From Atriophallophorus winterbourni (taxonomy: Eukaryota > Platyhelminthes > Trematoda > Plagiorchiida > Microphallidae), in contig JACCGJ010018497.1 of assembly GCA_013407085.1 (NCBI GenBank), positions 62,001 to 126,000 of the forward strand: DNA of 64,000 nucleotides. Reading direction: 5' to 3'. Position numbers and translations under genes: made by a program. The notes below the pieces were generated by a model. That model was not told the DNA's origin and ran no database searches. It saw only the letters and a list, made by a program, of their open reading frames with translations. Below, piece by piece: positions 36,501-41,821 of this stretch (its first letter is position 1; every line of letters starts with the position of its first letter).

Positions 36501-36803
36501 GCTTTACATCGATGACGGGACGAGTGAACAATTGTCCATGGTGTCGAACGGTCGGAGACAGAGGTTTTAGAAACATTGAATGAGTCGAAATAAAAATTAC
36601 CGATTTCACTACACCATGATATGCGCATTGCACGCAGAGCTTCTTCTAGCACAGGAGCAGCCACAAAAAAAACAGACGGATTGTTAGCACACTGAGATAA
36701 CCAGGAACTATCCATAGGTAAAGAACCTTCTGTAGACGAAGAAGTTCTGGATTGTGGACAGCCCAACGCATTGGAAAGTCGAGAAATCATTGATTCAGGT
36801 TAC
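12217..36803 (-). CDS. FANCD2: FANCD2, Fanconi anaemia group D2 protein (whole gene, 15 exons placed)
   Basis: FANCD2 pairs with FANCI as a DNA clamp that is monoubiquitinated in the nucleus to direct interstrand-crosslink repair. I reconstructed 15 exons on the minus strand: 36790-35604, 33504-32707, 32196-32010, 31438-30986, 29515-29263, 28119-27722, 25001-24713, 24335-24154, 22138-22002, 20861-20448, 20372-20200, 17719-17415, 15198-14959, 13378-13216, 12522-12217. All have AG/GT borders, and phases agree at every junction except 27722/25001, where a small exon must be missing. Similarity to human FANCD2, from memory, runs end to end, with clear blocks such as LREWIRAID, DFQDNFVVDNS, IDALLGCPILL, INWLIQVINVF and EAFWLG-LKNRD. 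Placed coding length is about 5,485 nt. Introns hold many repeats. No in-frame stop was found inside exons, so the gene looks intact. Confidence 0.92.
12700..12845 (-). mobile_element. Penelope-like 3' tail fragment
   Basis: On the minus strand the segment at about 12705-12770 reads like the Penelope 3' end at 25.81-25.87 kb (taagcctgat..., ccttggtctgacgaagctt against ccttggtctgtcgaagctt). The adjoining 12790-12840 resembles 8185-8225 in the plus orientation, so the piece may be rearranged. It lies in the intron between FANCD2 exons 15 and 16. Confidence 0.55.
13216..13378 (-). CDS. FANCD2: FANCD2 exon 15
   Basis: 163 nt; acceptor ttctgttccag, donor gtgagt. Encodes RGVEVVTFLRNTQTVTRFLQ, then ICTHAKAYRHSQLTNQIPAT and CLETFVFQVK. 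It aligns without gaps to human [38 protein letters not shown] and LELLVCRVK. One base in, phase 0 out. Confidence 0.93.
14590..14880 (+). mobile_element. LINE family A 3' end fragment with C-terminal finger
   Basis: In the plus frame about 14695-14770 reads EHCRRNCSSRTGLFSHLKHC, a CCHH-like finger equivalent to RCKRCGRDCSSQIGLFSHSK at 30.2 kb and the C-terminus of LINE A. Only this end is recognisable. It sits in the FANCD2 intron between exons 14 and 15, opposite in direction to the gene. Confidence 0.7.
14959..15198 (-). CDS. FANCD2: FANCD2 exon 14
   Basis: 240 nt; acceptor cacctcgag, donor gtatgc. Encodes QLLTGWNESVVILGLLVDLL, then a SerAsp-containing loop, then GRTFLQYLLKGAMPMLNTLFR. 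It matches human LLYWNMAVRDFSILINLI and [21 protein letters not shown] very well. The acceptor was chosen to keep the phase with exon 13; the alternative after tgtcag (15183) would break the frame. Confidence 0.88.
15655..15853 (+). repeat. 200-235 bp dispersed repeat, copy A
   Basis: Shares with the other copies, in order: gactgcacgt, atactgtcaggttgccca (here ctactgtc), ggcctagacagatatgag, gagactccagcgtgtttcag-like text, ggccaatcaatt-like text and gtactgcacgattgca. It abuts the broken end of the LINE A copy at 15.86-16.44 kb. No coding potential. Confidence 0.8.
15855..16443 (-). mobile_element. LINE family A copy, RT C-terminal region
   Basis: Minus-strand frame starting near MYKTKVLGQGIA, then FTYLGSTIPDNLSLNTEIDK, SRVWGNRKLTVKTK, YGSETWTTHARHERKLIA, NISCMDKV and GRIPKDLLY. 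Closely related to the copy at 2.1-2.5 kb in the same region. It stops abruptly at GRIPKDLLY, where dispersed repeat A begins. Lies in the FANCD2 intron 13/14. Confidence 0.88.
17005..17070 (+). repeat. tRNA-like B-box remnant (possible SINE)
   Basis: Contains gccgattcgaatcccgctg, which fits a Pol III B box (GWTCRANNC). No A box or cloverleaf could be drawn, so a decayed tRNA-derived SINE head is the best guess. Similar lone B boxes appear at about 14430 (plus) and 15515-15540 (minus). Confidence 0.35.
17415..17719 (-). CDS. FANCD2: FANCD2 exon 13
   Basis: 305 nt; weak acceptor (gtttaacgag) and donor gtgaga. Encodes FLSLSRPPISPFPDG, AMHLRVRSDFPTDGSIEHYD and TGYKSLTRQTIDIYCKEVM. The last block matches human FPTLTRHTFVVFFRVMM, and the first matches FLCRVWPSGDKEK. 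Phase 0 in, two bases out. The acceptor is non-ideal (GAG), so the 5' border is the least certain of the exon. Confidence 0.78.
18370..19190. other. FANCD2 intron 12/13, unassigned part
   Basis: No motif-bearing frame on either strand. Plus-strand frames of 100 or so codons at 18061-18369 have no recognisable domain. Nothing further seen. Confidence 0.35.
19200..20115 (-). mobile_element. LINE family B fragment (RT)
   Basis: Minus-strand RT remnant inside FANCD2 intron 12/13. Near its start is AVFLDIQSAFDSFDRDIL (RT motif A with catalytic Asp). After several breaks come DLQYLDNFAL (degenerate YADD block; Asp pair reads LDN), FTYLGKDSNEQL and a thumb-like segment near 19250. The same element is present at 30.49-30.90 kb, where the two can be aligned over roughly 400 bp. 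Confidence 0.75.
20200..20372 (-). CDS. FANCD2: FANCD2 exon 12
   Basis: 173 nt; acceptor attctttgatag, donor gtatgc. Encodes RLVVENLRSLIEWLIAL and LHCRFVYHLNNTLISCL, aligned with human PLEELLSQSVHYLQNF and QCALYLIRLLMVIL. The intron between exons 11 and 12 is only 75 bp, the shortest in the gene. LINE family B sequence begins about 85 bp past its donor. Confidence 0.75.
20448..20861 (-). CDS. FANCD2: FANCD2 exon 11
   Basis: 414 nt; acceptor ttgttttgtag, donor gtaagt. Begins HHRSSLASDIFSSSDDDD, an acidic Ser-rich loop absent from human. It continues VCNTLHCLLVLCGG, HFAETCIQLLTSR and ELLVDVLDL, comparable with human YQRLLQIFHGLFAW and LLYSALHVLSSR. Phases fit exons 10 and 12. The Ser/Asp stretch could be a phosphorylation target (inference only). 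Confidence 0.78.
20930..22001. other. FANCD2 intron 10/11
   Basis: About 1.1 kb without a recognisable element. Frames at 21053-21307 and 21442-21624 (minus) and 21560-21793 (plus) carry no motif. Nothing further seen. Confidence 0.4.
22002..22138 (-). CDS. FANCD2: FANCD2 exon 10
   Basis: 137 nt; acceptor ttctcttctcag, donor gtgagt. In the frame imposed by exon 9 it reads SPVTPVGWYTFRRF, LLSLIPHLRRTLQF and DYFS. This fits human QLLTPMCNHLENIHNYFQ. Similarity is modest, but both splice sites are good and both phases fit. Confidence 0.72.
22139..24153. other. FANCD2 intron 9/10
   Basis: About 2 kb. No family could be assigned to the frames at 22578-22883 or 23036-23375. A possible tRNA-like relic with ttggatttgaacc lies near 23540. 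Otherwise nothing seen. Confidence 0.4.
24154..24335 (-). CDS. FANCD2: FANCD2 exon 9
   Basis: 182 nt; acceptor gtttctag, donor gtaatc. Encodes TPAELQICFRELDLP and WETLAWLTEDLVLKLDHL. These match human SHAFFRELDIEVF and LLFLLEDLSQKLESML. The Ser/Ala/Asp segment between them differs in length from human. It begins in phase 0 from exon 8 and leaves two bases for exon 10. Confidence 0.8.
24713..25001 (-). CDS. FANCD2: FANCD2 exon 8 (basic/Ser-rich linker)
   Basis: 289 nt; acceptor tttatgcag, donor gtgagt. A low-complexity linker: a basic block KPRDPKSAKSKC and TKRKRP, then Ser/Asp/Glu-rich EEASSSDESNADAVSSEHE. Human FANCD2 has a comparable Lys-rich then Ser/Asp/Glu linker at the same place (KKGKIERKQ onwards). 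Similarity is of composition only, so the call relies on position, splice sites and onward phase. The basic block could act as a nuclear localisation signal (inference). Confidence 0.75.
25185..25910 (+). mobile_element. Penelope-like element 2, GIY-YIG end and 3' tail
   Basis: 5'-truncated Penelope-like fragment. It encodes, with frameshifts, IYKIKYKGCAGVYIEQTSRE (the GIY-YIG equivalent, here GVYIEQ), TRVVEHRKRV, then DHVLDKDHSVDLDNVEAIRR in ORF 25448-25630. These are the segments of the GIY-YIG endonuclease typical of these elements. The 3' non-coding part to 25910 aligns with 7960-8150 and shares taaacctgaacc and a tail near ccttggtctgtcgaagc. Lies in the FANCD2 intron after exon 6, opposite to the gene. 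Confidence 0.85.
25955..26177 (+). repeat. 200-235 bp dispersed repeat, copy B
   Basis: Near full length: starts caagcgtgatccaggcaagg, then gatactgtcaggtttccca, aatggtactgaga, gtggccaatcaatttagcac, and ends attgcacatccgtgcag. Directly follows the Penelope 3' tail. Confidence 0.85.
26612..26752 (-). repeat. 200-235 bp dispersed repeat, copy C (partial)
   Basis: Minus-orientation first half of the repeat: on the minus strand it begins near cacaaacctgatccaggcaa, passes tgtcaaggttgtccaggcct and stops around the internal Lys-rich A/T tract. The second half is absent. Confidence 0.75.
27722..28119 (-). CDS. FANCD2: FANCD2 exon 6
   Basis: 398 nt; acceptor tatttcag, donor gtaaag. Encodes IDALLGCPILLPNE, AVLLLLFTINWLIQVINVFA and ARLRQVARLRREFAGAVTSY. 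These match human IDGLLDCPIFL, FLTLNWFREIVNAFC and TRLKHIVELQIILEKYL. The start phase fits exon 5 (GCG codon across the junction). It ends in phase 0 after HYPQQ, whereas the next placed exon needs two preceding bases. Confidence 0.92.
28142..28169. repeat. AT microsatellite
   Basis: Short (TA)n with one interruption, just upstream of the acceptor of FANCD2 exon 6, about 20 bp from the branch region. Confidence 0.9.
28215..28372 (-). repeat. 200-235 bp dispersed repeat, copy D (degenerate)
   Basis: Minus-orientation copy, more diverged: the remnants tctcactgtcat, ttaggactgggcaacc and gactgtgtagcacttcgtct correspond to gagactcc, ggttgccc..cta and the 5' gcac motif of the better copies. The most decayed of the ten. 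Confidence 0.6.
28750..28987 (-). repeat. 200-235 bp dispersed repeat, copy E (full length)
   Basis: About 235 bp and the most complete copy, in minus orientation. From its 3' end (plus coordinates rising): accacggatgtgcaatcgta, aaattgattggcc, ggagtctcactaccattcc, gtctaggcctcggcaacctg, acagtatcttagcccacgtg and tgcctggatcaggcttgtgc. Confidence 0.88.
29095..29175 (+). mobile_element. LINE family A 3'-terminal fragment
   Basis: The text ggttagtcatgggattgtgc, then gcgatgtacatccatgatcg, corresponds to the 3' untranslated end of LINE A (compare 1645-1700 minus and 30115-30165 minus). It ends aggaggccaatgaca, matching the shared end. Confidence 0.6.
29263..29515 (-). CDS. FANCD2: FANCD2 exon 5 (equivalent of the monoubiquitination region, no lysine)
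   Basis: 253 nt; acceptor gattttcag, donor gtacgt. It begins DNFVVDNSPMDEYQTRLNLN, matching human DAFVVDSC, and continues through CEIALNIGPAW and LHHNGRLDA (human QHNGNLEE). In human FANCD2 the ubiquitin-acceptor lysine (K561) lies in this interval, about 15 residues after FVVD. Here the corresponding stretch reads DEYQTRLNLND, and the whole 84-residue exon contains no AAA or AAG codon in frame. The surrounding exons join without gaps, so a hidden exon does not explain the absence. Confidence 0.92.
30060..30414 (-). mobile_element. LINE family A 3' end with finger and GTT/AAC tail
   Basis: Minus-strand frame from MKALGIDPASWEELALDRSL to HRCKRCGRDCSSQIGLFSHS and KSCKT, the extreme C-terminus of LINE A with a CCHH-type zinc finger, followed by about 100 bp of 3' UTR. 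It ends at 30090-30112 in a (GTT)n run on the plus strand, (AAC)n in the element's sense. This gives the true 3' end of the family. It lies in the FANCD2 intron 4/5 and is joined at its upstream side to LINE B sequence. Confidence 0.85.
30485..30905 (-). mobile_element. LINE family B fragment, second copy
   Basis: Encodes ECSQICAVFLDIQSASDSF and RDILLKHGLPENC on the minus strand. Roughly collinear with 19540-19990; the shared text includes gatcggtaa, cgcaatctccaaacaatcga and cagattggatgtctagaaat. Begins 80 bp past the donor of FANCD2 exon 4. Confidence 0.8.
30986..31438 (-). CDS. FANCD2: FANCD2 exon 4 (acidic insert + helical repeat)
   Basis: 453 nt, phase 0 at both ends; acceptor attatacag, donor gttggt. 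The first third is Ser/Thr-rich then acidic (DDPNEIHLVADDSEDTDSM). At this point human FANCD2 has a short loop, so this is a lineage insertion. The rest, SRLILQLIGLIEHATF, ELNLSLIRMGRS and LIKWIGVRTMRDFQ, matches human LLQLVHSCSEQ and LEWVGHTICNDFQ. It is followed without a gap by exon 5 in the same frame. Confidence 0.92.
31632..31775 (-). repeat. 200-235 bp dispersed repeat, copy F (partial)
   Basis: Minus orientation; remnants include ttggagtctcactgccatct, tatctgtacaagtctgggga and acctgtggccatgaggcact, collinear with copy E. Lies in FANCD2 intron 3/4. Confidence 0.7.
32010..32196 (-). CDS. FANCD2: FANCD2 exon 3
   Basis: 187 nt with acceptor ttttattcag and donor gtactt. Encodes TKTNRALQEKLLGLIRK and KAFAMIGAVSVLEVI, matching human VIRKQLSS and KLIGIIGAVTMAGIM. 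This is the most clearly conserved helical pair of the N-terminal half. The exon ends in phase 0 at GluGlu, joining to exon 4. Confidence 0.94.
32707..33504 (-). CDS. FANCD2: FANCD2 exon 2
   Basis: Exactly 798 nt; acceptor attgcag before 33504, donor gtaagt after 32707. It encodes WIRAIDTSPLPVLD, QDFLILCVIYNIP and a long helical stretch with VFKRLLTSGRLFP and FENYGECFILSEKLN. These align with human WIKAIE, VFDLVMLFIIYS and the YIDRVLRNKIRSG region. It ends in VTLAWLAF, continuous with TKTN of exon 3 (human LSTLAFSKQN). Phase is 1 nt in and 2 nt out, matching both neighbours. The open frame at 33733-33505 lies in the intron and is not part of the gene. Confidence 0.92.
33505..35603. other. FANCD2 intron 1
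   Basis: About 2.1 kb. The 33733-33505 minus frame reads into exon 2 in a different frame and is not needed for the protein. At 34371-34607 both strands show a frame with no motif. The recognised feature is the foldback element at 34.85-35.34 kb. Confidence 0.5.
34855..35336. mobile_element. Foldback / MITE-like element with about 175-bp inverted arms
   Basis: The left arm (34855-35030) and right arm (35164-35336) are inverted copies. The left reads tacgcacccgggaatactta, tatgcaagaagtggggtaa and ctcagtggttagagtatgaa; the right arm reads the same on the minus strand with few changes (tcgcacccgcgaatactta). The arms flank about 130 bp of unrelated sequence containing gatagacagaaacagaggga. No ORF. 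Lies wholly within FANCD2 intron 1. It could be a foldback transposon, or two copies of one repeat in opposite orientation. Confidence 0.85.
35604..36790 (-). CDS. FANCD2: FANCD2 exon 1 (start codon, N-terminal alpha-solenoid)
   Basis: About 395 codons. The ATG at 36790-36788 is preceded by an in-frame TAA four codons upstream and a splice-acceptor-like tttttag ending at 36804, so this start is well supported. Helical repeats include LLQMLLSISPLMLPLTDLI and LLQATILTILPDLSSA, which align with the human IKLLLGIDIL and LQHDIITSLPEIL regions. The exon ends with two bases (GA) before gtaagt; joined to 33504 they give LREWIRAID, matching human SEAWIKAIE. The first 100 or so residues (Ser/Thr-rich) show no similarity I recognise. 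Confidence 0.9.
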
Positions 36804-36810
36804 CTAAAAA
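36791..36810 (-). promoter_or_regulatory. Splice-acceptor-like site just 5' of the FANCD2 ATG
   Basis: On the minus strand the sequence reads tttttag, then 13 bases, then the ATG. This fits either the acceptor of a 5'-UTR intron or a spliced-leader trans-splicing site, which trematodes use for part of their mRNAs. No donor or promoter was identified upstream, so the two cannot be separated here. Confidence 0.5.
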
Positions 36811-37042
36811 CTATCAAGTGTCGTCATTATTCACGTAATAGGGTGCAATGCTAAGCTAACATGGTAAGCGTATAATACATTCTGAATAGCTATAGCTGAG
36901 TGCAATCAATGACACTAGAAATTGAATGAATAGTTAGCACATAACGGAAGCTGAGAGTTGTCGATTAGTAATCCAAACAAATGCGTCAAATTCTACAATT
37001 GATTGCAATGTTATTAATTAATTTTTAATTTTATGTTTGCAA

Positions 37043-37268
37043 GAAAGCAATCACTTGATTCAGGCAAAGTGCCGCACAGAGAAAGACTGCATGTGAGCTA
37101 AGATATTGTCAGGTTGTCACAGACCTAGACATATATGAGAAACAAAATAGAAATGGTAGTGAGACTCCAGCGTGTTTCAGCATGCAGCATATTGCCGGTG
37201 GCTAATCAATTTAGCAAAGTGTTAGCCACAGCACAAAGGTACCTGACGATTAAATATCCGTGCGATAC
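37043..37268 (+). repeat. 200-235 bp dispersed repeat, copy G
   Basis: Near full length: gcaatcacttgattcaggca, atattgtcaggttgtcacag, aatggtagtgagactccagc, ggtggctaatcaatttagca, and an end at ccgtgcgatac. First of four copies upstream of FANCD2. Confidence 0.85.
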
Positions 37269-37420
37269 CTTTTAATTTTATCTTAGAGCAGCTAAATCAT
37301 TTTGTTCATCATGGTTAAAAATGTAAGTTTCGCAGGCGCTGTGACCAAATCCATCTAAGATTGGTCGCCAAAAGCGAAATTTATATTGATAACGAGCTTC
37401 AACGAAACAAGCTTCAACGA

Positions 37421-37628
37421 TGTATATATGAAATCACCACCCTGATCTGGGCACAGTTAAAGACTGCATATGGGCTAAGAAACTGCCATGTTGCCTGGGC
37501 CTAGACAGATATGGCAGTGTGACTCCACCGTGTATTCGCATGCAGCCAACTACCGGTGGCAAATCAATTTAGCACGATGTTAACAGCATAGCACAGAAGT
37601 ACAGCACGATTGCAGATCCGTGCAGCAG
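37421..37628 (+). repeat. 200-235 bp dispersed repeat, copy H
   Basis: Contains tgatctgggcacagttaaag, ctgggcctagacagatatgg (missing the A-rich middle), gtggcaaatcaatttagcac and tgcagatccgtgcag. A shortened centre distinguishes it from copies B and G. Confidence 0.85.
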
Positions 37629-37922
37629 AAAACAAGCTTCGATGGTTAGCTAAACATAAACAGCGAAACAGTTTCATTAAAACTTGTCTAATGCTGAGAC
37701 AGGCTAATTGACGTGCATACAACGTAAAGCAGTGCAGAATAAAATATTATACTCATGATTACAGGACAATATAACACCGGAGTAGGGAATTTGAGAACTG
37801 CCTCTGAACATCCATCGACAGACATTATAGCGTTAACCATTTGACTATTAGTGCTACTGTTAATTTGGCGCAGTGGGTTGAAACGGGTTCGAACATGGGT
37901 TTTCACTGTGATAGTACGTACG

Positions 37923-38130
37923 TATGTGTGAAATTATAAGTCTGATCTAGGAGAAATGCCAGTCATATTTAAAACAATTTCAAGTTGCCCAAGACTAGAG
38001 AGGCACATAAGAGAGAAATTAAAATGGTCGTGGGACTCCAGTGTTTCAACATGCAGCTCACTACGGGTGGTGTATGAATTTAGTAGTGTAAGATGCAGGG
38101 CACATAAGTGCTGCACGATTGCACACTGTT
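37923..38130 (+). repeat. 200-235 bp dispersed repeat, copy I
   Basis: Reads agtctgatctaggagaaatg, caagttgcccaagactagag, aaaatggtcgtgggactcca, catgcagctcactac and gtgctgcacgattgcacac. Diverged 5' half, good 3' half. Lies immediately before copy J in the same orientation. Confidence 0.8.
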
Positions 38131-38154
38131 ATATCGGTCAGAAAGGTGGAATAT

Positions 38155-38346
38155 CATGTATGTATGTATGAAAGCACAAGCCTCATCCAGGCAAAGTGCC
38201 GCACAGTCAGAGGCTGCACGTGGGTTGAGATACTGTCAGGTTGCCCAGGCCTAGACAGATATGAGGAAGAAAAAAGAACAGGAAATGGTAGTGAGACTCC
38301 AGCGTGTTTCAGCATGCAGCTCACTACCTCTGGCCAATCAATTATC
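38155..38346 (+). repeat. 200-235 bp dispersed repeat, copy J (3'-truncated)
   Basis: The best-preserved 5' half: caagcctcatccaggcaaag, tgccgcacagtcagaggctg, gatactgtcaggttgcccag and ggcctagacagatatgagg. It ends at tctggccaatcaatta, without the final 50 bp. Nearly identical in its centre to copy A. Confidence 0.88.
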
Positions 38347-38349
38347 ATA

Positions 38350-39700
38350 TTAGATGATGAGGCGAAACACCATATTAATTATTGTTGCGCAAGTCACTGA
38401 AATAATGAAGCGCATATAGACGACCAACTAACGGGTCCGGGACTATGAAGCAGACCAAGCAGAAAAATCGTAAAAAACGGCAAACGGAATACGCAAATAC
38501 AAAGCAAAAAGATATTAAGCACGTGATTTCATATTTTTTTCAAACGATATAGCTTAGAAGAGTAATGATCAATTTCATCATCATCGAGCATGTCTGAAGC
38601 AAGAAAAATAGCACGCAACATGAAGCAGAAAAAGCAGGTGAACAGATGCGTGAAAAGCGAGTAAGCGAAAAATGTAAATTCACAAAATAGCATCTCGTTT
38701 TTGCAGCTTCGCTGCATGTGATTTTTTATATTTCCTCTTTTGATAAAATATGATATAATAATATATGTTGAAATTAATGGACGCCAAATAAACTATATTG
38801 GCGCCATTGACTCTATTTTGCAGCCATATCGCGTAAGGTTCGCTACCAGCAATTAGAAAGATCTTTTGCACTCAACCCAGACACATGATTGTGCCCTACT
38901 GAGCCTAGCATTACGGAGATTTTCTTTATCTCAGTGCACCATGTCATGGACTTGCCCCCGGTCGTTTCTCACAGCTTTTACAAAGCTCTGCGAATAAAGC
39001 GTGGTATGGTAATCAGTTATACAAGCTACAACCTGGCTCCAGTGTGAGAAATTGATTTCATCCGTTCGGATCTGTATTGGATAATCAGCACAAAGATGAC
39101 ATCACTCGGAGAATTGACCTTAACATGGAGAGACGGTTTGTGTACCGCTGTTGCCCATCGAGCTATAATGGGTCGTATCTTGCCGGTACAAGCAGAACAA
39201 ATTATACCAGGAAGTTCGATGTATAGAGGTCAGACGAAAACGGACTCAGTCCACTGCATTGTGGACAAGGGACTTTAGCCGACAAATCGAATTGGTCACT
39301 TCTTTATGCATTGATGACATGGCGCTATCCTACCCCATAAACCACCATGAAAATCACGTGGCGGTACGTTCAAAATTGAAGTGCTTTCTACTTCACTTTG
39401 TGAAATTAGTTACTCACTATTCAAGTGTTTTTTATATTATGTTCGCCAATAAGTACCTACAAAATTCGTGGTGTAGAATAGTGCCAAATTGTATCGAGTG
39501 TAAGGCTAGAGAACGAACGGTTTTACTTTGTGGATGAAAAATCTGCACATTGAGAAAAGAGATAAGACGTCTATAGGTCTGGCGTTGCTTGGCACCTCGA
39601 ATAGGTAAGACAACTTTTCATAATAGAATCTTCAGTGGTTGCTTATTTATCGAAAAACAAGTTAAGATGCAGTCTTCGCTAGTTAGACCAAGAAATCGTC
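38350..39700. other. Upstream region, unassigned
   Basis: At 38950-39340 (plus) a frameshifted coding-like stretch reads DITRRIDLNMERRFVY in one frame, then ILPVQAEQIIPGSSMYRGQT and DKSNWSLLYALMTWR in others. This looks like a decayed mobile-element protein, but I cannot name the family. The rest is AT-rich with no recognisable feature. Confidence 0.35.
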
Positions 39701-39708
39701 GGTTTCCT

Positions 39709-39955
39709 GAAAACTGTTTTGTTTGTCCAATGTATTGTGGTGCTCACATCCCCATCCTTTACATACCACTACCGGTTTCAAGCTGTTTGCCATCGTCAGG
39801 TGGAGACAGTAAGATCAGGTTCAGTGAGCCTTGAAACAGTTTTGTTTGTCAGTGTATTGTGGTGCTCACATCCCCATCCCTTACACACCACTAACGGTTT
39901 CTGGCTGTTTGCCGTCATCAGGTGGAGACAGTAAGATCAGGTTCAGTGAGCCTTG
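39709..39955 (+). repeat. Tandem duplication, two units of about 124 bp
   Basis: Unit 1 is 39709-39832 and unit 2 is 39833-39955. Both contain gtattgtggtgctcacatcc, cggtttc-ggctgtttgcc and ggagacagtaagatcaggtt, with roughly 10 differences. A third unit appears to begin at 39956 (ttttgttcgtca) and breaks off after about 13 bp. Confidence 0.9.
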
Positions 39956-39969
39956 TTTTGTTCGTCATT

Positions 39970-41210
39970 CCTAACTCGGAATGGCAACTTTGTAAGGATG
40001 TTCAGAGACTGATTTGGTTCAAGAAAATTAAGGCTTTGGCTGTTAAACTAACTGTAGTTGATGGCGGTCCGTGTTGGGGATTAAGAGATAAGAATTTGTA
40101 GTGGCATGCGAAAACACGACGGAGTATCGTCGCAATTTTCTCATACATCTCTCTAGGAATGGACAAGTTAACGATATCTTAGACCACCCAAGTGGGTTTT
40201 CAGCGGCAGTCTTGTTGAGGGTATCTTCTAGTAATGTTTGATTAATGATGTATGTTTAGTTCAGATTGCACATAACTGTTTGTGCTAAATTTTTAATCGA
40301 GAATGAGATTTTTTGGTGGTACACCCCGAAAATCGTCTACCACAAAAACGTATGAGTAGTTCAACACCTTTCAGCTGTTTTGTGTAACGATTGAATTTAG
40401 TGGTGTTGTTAGGTAAAATAGCGAAGAGGGTCAATATTCGCACACGATTTGATGTGTAGAGTGTTATAACTGTGATGTGCTGCTTCTTACCCAGCCGAGT
40501 GTAAAAGAGATACAATCGTAACTGAAGTGGTGTATTGACTGAATGTAGATCACAAGGATTGTAGAGTGAAAGATTACCATATAATGCAGTTGCGATCGAT
40601 ACTGATTGATGCTCCGTCGATAGTTTATTCACTGCTTATACTAAACAGAGCTAATCTGAGTGTCAGTGACTAATATTCCACAGGATCAGTGGCTTTGGAG
40701 TCTCAAACTCTCTCGTCTGTTTATGAATTTAAAGTTTCATAATTGTATGCAGTTGAGCACTTGAAACTTCATAACCATGTAATGCTTTCCATAGTGATCA
40801 TAGCACAGTTGACTTGAAGGGTGAATTACTTCATTCCAAACTTTACAAACAGGCTGCCAACGCGAGAAACCGACGAACAAATATAAAAACTATCTTATAT
40901 GAATTTCATTGTGAGCTTTCGACTATTAGTTTTTACGTGTTGCGTTCAATGATATATATGAAGGATTTTTTAAAGATTACTGGGTAACATTATACCCTCA
41001 GAAAGGAGTCGTCGAAATTTATAACTGAAAAGAAATGTTAATTTTCAAGGACGATATTTAAAAATGTGAATTATGTCTTTCGCATTCTCAACGAAAGAAT
41101 ATAAACAACCATAAACTGGTAACACATCAAAAGAAAAGATGTAAAACGAGTGTTTTCAGAATCTGCCTCTCTTCAACTCTTGGTGTACGTAATTTTTCCG
41201 TTTGATTCCA
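39970..41210. other. Unassigned, AT-rich
   Basis: A minus-strand frame of 115 codons at 40632-40285 has no motif I recognise. No other feature seen up to the LTR retrotransposon. Confidence 0.35.
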
Positions 41211-41244
41211 GAAGGAAATCTGGACGCGTGATTGGCCTTTAGCT

Positions 41245-41449
41245 TGTAGTGGATAGCGAGGAATAGATTCTGAGGCTGCGTGTATTCCAGTTATATCCAC
41301 ATACAATTTTGACTCTCAGACAACCACAAAAGAGCGAAAACCGTGCGTAGACAAAGAGTGTATTGTAATTAATGCAAGGTTAACAACACGAAAATTTGAA
41401 TTACAGAATTATTGATTAATATTGATTAAATATTTGAACCGTCACCACA
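41245..41449 (-). repeat. 3' LTR of family G2 element
   Basis: 205 bp. On the minus strand it begins tgtggtgacggttcaaata and ends atccactaca, a TG...CA LTR. The purine tract gaggggaatc lies immediately upstream on the coding strand (41450-41461), a fitting polypurine tract. Confidence 0.93.
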
Positions 41450-41821
41450 GATTCCCCTCCTAGAGCGTCGAACAAGAAAAAGACGCTCGAAAAAACATTA
41501 GTTTAAAAAATCATCAAACTTTTGTGGAAAATGTACCTTGCAACCTGAATGTGTTTGCCTGTCGGGTGGTTTGAGATAGGAACGGAATGGGGTTTTATCT
41601 GGGGTAAGGTTGGTTTCTGGTGAATCAGACGAATGGACGTGTTGGTCAGTAGTTGACGTCTGTGGAGTAATGTTTCGGGTATTTGCTTCCGCTTCCGATG
41701 TTGGTTCTACGTAAGCGACTTTCAGACGATCGTTACTGACATTTTCTCTTGATCCATTCCGGTCAATTACGAAATACTTGGGATGCCTGCTGAGCACCTT
41801 GTACGGACCAGTATACGGTGA

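Noticed and set aside
37043..38346. Short-spaced repeats considered as a CRISPR-like array
   Set aside because: Units are 200 bp or longer, diverged, irregularly spaced and in a eukaryotic genome; they are dispersed repeat copies G to J.
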